Assembly (NCBI GenBank): GCA_023423045.1
Contig: JAFAGA010000044.1
Span: 1 to 64,000, forward strand
Reading direction: 5' to 3'
Source of the DNA: Bacillota bacterium
GTDB taxonomy: Bacteria > Bacillota > Clostridia > Lachnospirales > Lachnospiraceae
DNA length: 64,000 bases
In this document: positions 60,314 through 64,000 of the stretch, one piece after another
Position numbering within the stretch: the first letter of the stretch is position 1
Layout of the letters: every line of letters begins with the position of its first letter
The notes under the pieces: model-generated
Databases searched by the model: none
Told to the model about the DNA's origin: nothing
The model's input: only the letters and a program-made list of their open reading frames with translations
Position numbers and translations under genes: made by a program

Positions 60314-61231
60314 CTATATCAGTTCCCAAGCCTTCAGCCAGGGGATACCTGCTTCCAGAAGCTCTCTTCCTCTGCTGTTTCTGACATTTCTGTAGGAAGG
60401 ATAGTGCACGCACAGAGCCTTTGCCTCCCTCTGCTCTTTCAATTGTTCCGACATCCGGGCAAAGTCGGGATCATATATTAACTTAATTCTATCATTCAGC
60501 AATAATCCCCTCCTGCCGCTAAATGCACAGGCCAGCCGGATCACGTTCAGATCCGCCTCATACACTGTAATATCCGCATCCGGCGCCAGTTCATGGAGCG
60601 CACCGATATGATAGCCCAATCCATAGCCATAGACAAGGTATTTCTTTCTCTCCGGTGAATACCATCGCCTCGCCAAAAGAAAGGCTTCCGTACAGACCTT
60701 ATTATTGGTATGGAAATAAAATGTGCTTCCTTGATTTTCTGCTGCCAGGGTCATCAGTCCGCTGGAGGTGAATTCGATCCGGTATCCGCTCTCCAGGAGA
60801 TGGGCGGTGCTCAACGGTTCCTGCATACAACCTTCCAGTCCATCGCTATACTCCAGCAGTTTCTTAATGTTCTCACGGTAGATCTCCTCATCAAATACGA
60901 TTTCCTCCTTGCTGATAATCAGCTCCTGTACCTGGATGAGGAAATTCATTAGCTGAAGCTCCAGCAAATCAGCCAAAAACACAAAATCCCTATTCTTCTT
61001 CGCCTGCAGAATCCCCGACAACATCTCCAGCATAGATTTTGTATCCACCAGGTGGAAGTATTCGCGGTCCGTTATAATTGTTTCTATGACAAGGCGTACT
61101 TCGTCCATGGAATTGGCCATTCGTTCAAGCGCCTTATCACATTGCTGCTCCCGGAAATAATAAATAGCCTGATCCATCTCTCCCAGCAGCTTGATATTAT
61201 GTTCAAAAATATCCCTGATGCTACGTACCAA
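60314..61231 (-). CDS. Rossmann-like protein paired with a glycosyltransferase
   Basis: A 305-residue cytosolic protein. The N-terminal ~150 residues are helical (EMDQAIYYFREQQCDKALER). From about 205 a Rossmann-like SAM/nucleotide-fold segment is seen: KYLVYGYGLGYHIGALHEL then DITVYEADLNVIRLACAF, resembling the MptE-like / DUF115 type domain of flagellin-glycosylation factors. No further motif is certain. The start is a TTG (61231) behind AGGGGG, four bases after the glycosyltransferase stop, so the pair is one transcript. It may help modify surface glycans or glycoproteins; substrate unknown. Confidence 0.65.
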   Translation of the reverse strand: MVRSIRDIFEHNIKLLGEMDQAIYYFREQQCDKALERMANSMDEVRLVIETIITDREYFHLVDTKSMLEMLSGILQAKKNRDFVFLADLLELQLMNFLIQVQELIISKEEIVFDEEIYRENIKKLLEYSDGLEGCMQEPLSTAHLLESGYRIEFTSSGLMTLAAENQGSTFYFHTNNKVCTEAFLLARRWYSPERKKYLVYGYGLGYHIGALHELAPDADITVYEADLNVIRLACAFSGRRGLLLNDRIKLIYDPDFARMSEQLKEQREAKALCVHYPSYRNVRNSRGRELLEAGIPWLKAWELI

Positions 61232-61234
61232 GTA

Positions 61235-62266
61235 TCATCGCCCCCTGTCTTCCAGACTCCATTCCTCGTACAAGGCTCTAAACGCCTCCTCTTGCTCCTT
61301 ATCTCCTAATTCCCCGTAACAGCTTGCCAGCTGCTTTAAAGGATAATCCCCCGCGTAGTGGATATTCAATTCACACTCGGTTTCACAAGCCGCATTGTAA
61401 AACCAGATAACCGCTTCCTTATAGTCTCCCAACTCCTTATAATACTCTCCCAGCTCATAGCAGACTTCGGCACTGGCCTTGCCGTCCGCTATATTATGAA
61501 GACAAAACTTCATAAAAGCGGGAAAATCCCCGTACAAGCGGCAGCACCTGGCTAAAATACATTCGTAAATCTTTCGCTCTCTTTCGCTGCATTCTTCCTG
61601 TTCGGCAAAGCCGCTAAAATATTCATATGCTTCCTCAAAATCTGCAGCTTCCCCGGCAATATACAGCTCCCGTGCATACATTGCGTACAGCTTTGGAGAC
61701 AGCTTTCCTTCCCTGGCAATTGCCCTTTGAAAGGTCCCGAAGTCTCTTTTTGCATGATTTGACTCAGGCATGTGATGTATCACAATGTCGCTGTCATAAA
61801 CTACCGGCGTCAGATTAACATTCTCATGCACCGGCTCCACCCAATAGAAAGTCCTGAGGCGTTTATAAAGCTTGGGACGGTATTCCATGTCAAAATTATA
61901 AGTAGTATTATGGGCTAATTGATTCGCATATTTCATCTGAACGATCTCAATCTCCGGGAGCAATCCCTGCTTAAGCAGCAGAAACAACTGCCTGTTCTCT
62001 TCATCGATCACTTCATCTGCGTCTGCCACATAGATATAATCCATGACCGCCTTGGAGAAGGAGAAGTTCCTGGCGGCGGAAAAGTCATGGATCCATTCAA
62101 AATCATATATTTTATCCGTATATCCTGCCGCAATCTGTTTTGTAGCGTCTGTCGATCCGGTATCCACAATAATGATTTCGTCCGCCAACCCCCTAAGGGA
62201 ATCCAGGCATCTTGCCAACACTCTTTCCTCGTTTTTGACAATCATACAGACACTTATGGTAATCAT
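61235..62266 (-). CDS. GT2 glycosyltransferase with TPR-like tail
   Basis: A 343-residue protein. The GT-A domain starts ITISVCMIVKNEERVLARCL and has IIIVDTGSTDATKQIA (nucleotide-binding) and YIYVADADEVID (DxD metal motif). From about residue 190 helical repeats (YARELYIAGEAADFEEAYEY, ELGEYYKELGDYKEAVIWFY) are TPR-like, a frequent design in Clostridia surface-glycan genes. GGAGG five bases before the ATG at 62266 sets the start. Co-transcribed with the Rossmann-like protein. Confidence 0.87.
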   Translation of the reverse strand: MITISVCMIVKNEERVLARCLDSLRGLADEIIIVDTGSTDATKQIAAGYTDKIYDFEWIHDFSAARNFSFSKAVMDYIYVADADEVIDEENRQLFLLLKQGLLPEIEIVQMKYANQLAHNTTYNFDMEYRPKLYKRLRTFYWVEPVHENVNLTPVVYDSDIVIHHMPESNHAKRDFGTFQRAIAREGKLSPKLYAMYARELYIAGEAADFEEAYEYFSGFAEQEECSERERKIYECILARCCRLYGDFPAFMKFCLHNIADGKASAEVCYELGEYYKELGDYKEAVIWFYNAACETECELNIHYAGDYPLKQLASCYGELGDKEQEEAFRALYEEWSLEDRGR

Positions 62267-62302
62267 AGTTACCTCCACTTATTCGTATATTCTGTCCATT
62301 TA

Positions 62303-62336
62303 AAATTTGTGCCGTATATTGCAACGGCACAAATTT
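62303..62336 (-). terminator. Hairpin after the right-edge surface protein gene
   Basis: Perfect 12-bp stem AAATTTGTGCCG / CGGCACAAATTT with a 10-base loop, about 90 bp past the stop of the surface protein gene and before the glycosyltransferase gene. T-run TTTT on the minus strand. Confidence 0.75.
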
Positions 62337-62427
62337 AATTGGATATGGTTTATTTTGTTAGATTTACAGCCTTATCTGCTTCTGTAATATCTTCTATGGG
62401 ATTGTACAGAACTGCTTCCATCTTCCT

Positions 62428-64000
62428 CTACGGCTGCTTTATCTTATCAGCGGTAACCTTGACGGACTTGTACTTAACCACATTTTTTGTTGTTTTATTA
62501 ATCTCGTATATCGTCAGATACGAATCGGCAGTGATGGATATTTCCGCAGGAAGAGCCATACCATCAGTGAGAGTATCCTCCACATTCACACCTTTAATCT
62601 CTTCCGTGGTAACTTTGTATACCAGCTCATTCTTGTCTCCATCAATGGGGTTCACTACGGTCACAGCAGTAGTACCCGTATTCGTTCCAGGCTCCAGCTT
62701 GACTGTCAAACTTGATGCCGGGGTCGGATTCTTAATGGTCAGCTTCACTGAAGTTTTATCCACGGTTCCGTTCTCGAAGTAAATGCTCAGTGCCTTCGCA
62801 GTAGAATTGGGCATCTTCTCTAATTCCGCAGTATTAAGAATAACCGTCATGATATATACTTCGTCCAGATCGATGCCACCTGTAATATCCGGTGATATCT
62901 CAGTGCTGGTGACCGCTACATCCTTGGTACCAAGCTTGATGGACTTAATCTTTGTTTCATGCGGCGGCTTGCCTTTCGTGTTCAGGGTTATGTTGAATTT
63001 GGTTTCCTTAGGATAACCCTTTGTATAGACGAGAGTAGTCTTGTCTGATCCAGGAACAGAAGGATATTTCACATCCATCGATTGCGCTGTAGATGCAAGC
63101 TGGAAGGGAATTGCAGTATTCCCGGAAGTTGCTGCCTTATATTTAATTTCCTTCTTTCTTATATATAGCCTGCTGTCATCCACTGCTTTTGTAGAAGGTA
63201 TCTTTACAAGGGTACCTTTATTGACCGCAGTCCAGCTTGCCTTTGTCAAGTCCAGATCTAAGACAGGGCCCTTCACCACCGTATACTCGTAGGGATTATC
63301 GCTGGAAGCGGAGGGAATCGTGAGGTTAAGATTCTTCGTTCCATTATAGGTTATGTAGATATTTGAGTCCAAAACTGTTACACCAGCCGGAGGTTCCTCC
63401 TGCTTAATAATACCATTGGGCAGAACCCTCTGGAGGCTCAGGTTGGTCTCTGTAATCTTAGAGGCTGAGGCTTTGGCTGTTGCAGAGGTGCGTATCTCAA
63501 TCCTCATAGTCGGAAAGGACACGGTTATGCCATTCTCGCTTCCGCCCAGCATCTCTGACAGCGTCAACCTCTTGATCGAACGATCCGTTACTTTTTCCCA
63601 TTTCGAAGGTACACCATTCACCCGGTATTCCTGTCCGTATTTGATAGCAACGGTAAACTTACTTCCGTCCACACCGATTACCGGAAGGACGGCTTGCTTA
63701 TTTATCTTTAATTTTACTTCATTGCTGGCACGTCTTCCTTTGGTTCCGTCGGGATATGCAGTGAAAGTTATATCCTTATCCTCCGGCTTATCCTCAATTT
63801 CACCATCCCCATCCGTATCAATATAAAAATACGGCCTGGTATAAGCATACATCGCAGTGGCAGAGGACAAATTAACCGACCCAGTTGCTGCATCATCCTT
63901 CGGTGCGATACGGAAATAAAGGTTTGTTCCCTTGATCAGGTAGCTTTCGAACAAGCCCTTGGTTAAAAGTCTGGTATCCAGCCAGCGTCCTGAGCTTCCC
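62428..64000 (-). CDS. Surface protein with beta-rich repeats, C-terminal part (cut by window end)
   Basis: The frame is open to the right edge, giving at least 524 residues; the real start lies outside the window. A TTG at 63954 is an in-frame codon and not a likely start, because coding continues upstream of it (GSSGRWLDTRLLTKG). The part seen is a string of beta-rich modules: FYIDTDGDGEIEDKPEDKD resembles a calcium-binding DxDxDG loop, and later segments (VLDSNIYITYNGTKNLNLT, SSLTVKLEPGTNTGTTAVTV) look Ig-like. No C-terminal membrane helix or sortase motif. Style resembles the 849-residue Ig-like protein at 30714-33263. Confidence 0.75.
   Translation of the reverse strand, partial: GSSGRWLDTRLLTKGLFESYLIKGTNLYFRIAPKDDAATGSVNLSSATAMYAYTRPYFYIDTDGDGEIEDKPEDKDITFTAYPDGTKGRRASNEVKLKINKQAVLPVIGVDGSKFTVAIKYGQEYRVNGVPSKWEKVTDRSIKRLTLSEMLGGSENGITVSFPTMRIEIRTSATAKASASKITETNLSLQRVLPNGIIKQEEPPAGVTVLDSNIYITYNGTKNLNLTIPSASSDNPYEYTVVKGPVLDLDLTKASWTAVNKGTLVKIPSTKAVDDSRLYIRKKEIKYKAATSGNTAIPFQLASTAQSMDVKYPSVPGSDKTTLVYTKGYPKETKFNITLNTKGKPPHETKIKSIKLGTKDVAVTSTEISPDITGGIDLDEVYIMTVILNTAELEKMPNSTAKALSIYFENGTVDKTSVKLTIKNPTPASSLTVKLEPGTNTGTTAVTVVNPIDGDKNELVYKVTTEEIKGVNVEDTLTDGMALPAEISITADSYLTIYEINKTTKNVVKYKSVKVTADKIKQP

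Overview
The window looks like chromosomal DNA of a low/medium-GC anaerobic Clostridia, most likely family Lachnospiraceae. Supporting signs are strong AGGAGG ribosome-binding sites, a gntR-mcsA-mcsB-clpC-radA stress locus, a uvrC-hprK-glcK-murB-rapZ-whiA-crh cluster running into dnaE-pfkA, a ferredoxin-type [FeFe]-hydrogenase-like protein, and Lachnospiraceae-style secreted SH3/Ig-like proteins. A genus cannot be fixed from the sequence alone. Most genes lie on the minus strand.

Layout. 1-3.2 kb: edge of an IS3-like transposase, then a DEAD-box helicase, a DUF1456 protein and an RsuA-type pseudouridine synthase. 3.2-8.2 kb: a decayed integrative element in the 3' end of a tRNA-Trp gene, bounded by a 20-bp direct repeat. 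It holds two homologous integrase fragments, an IS110 transposase and small orphan genes. 8.2-15.6 kb: radA and the ClpC / McsA-McsB arginine-kinase stress operon, headed by a GntR-type repressor gene where Bacillus has ctsR, with a perfect operator dyad on its promoter. 15.6-19.7 kb: two secreted cell-envelope proteins that share a cadherin-like module, one of them a probable glucosaminidase with SH3b repeats. 20-23 kb: purM-purN-purD. 23.3-28.7 kb: an ABC exporter pair, an M29-type aminopeptidase behind a tandem array of Shine-Dalgarno hairpins, and two small membrane proteins. 29.3-38.1 kb: a hydrogenase-like iron-sulfur protein, an Ig-like surface protein, a redox/GNAT fusion, a GT4 glycosyltransferase, and an ECF sigma factor with its probable anti-sigma partner. 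38.5-47.4 kb: ABC exporter, DUF523 protein, pfkA, dnaE and a membrane-anchored polysaccharide deacetylase. 47.7-54.8 kb: a carbon-control / wall-precursor / repair cluster in which a Crh-like HPr has Glu at position 15 and keeps Ser46, with its kinase gene hprK in the same cluster. 55-64 kb: a MITE-like element, ftsH with a repetitive C-tail, pyrG behind a structured leader that looks like a transcriptional switch, lspA, a glycosyltransferase pair, and a surface protein cut by the window end.

Genes that probably work together: McsA/McsB/ClpC/RadA and FtsH in protein quality control and repair; HprK, the Crh-like protein, glucokinase and PfkA in sugar-flux sensing; MurB, RapZ, WhiA, LspA, the deacetylase and the SH3/glucosaminidase in envelope building; PurM/N/D and PyrG in nucleotide synthesis.

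The most unusual material is intergenic. Several upstream regions carry chains of hairpins in which a palindrome sits inside a repeated linker; linkers differ by locus while palindromes recur between loci. The pyrG leader contains mutually exclusive antiterminator and terminator stems with a possible pseudoknot and matches no riboswitch class I know. The M29 peptidase gene follows a repeating SD/anti-SD array.
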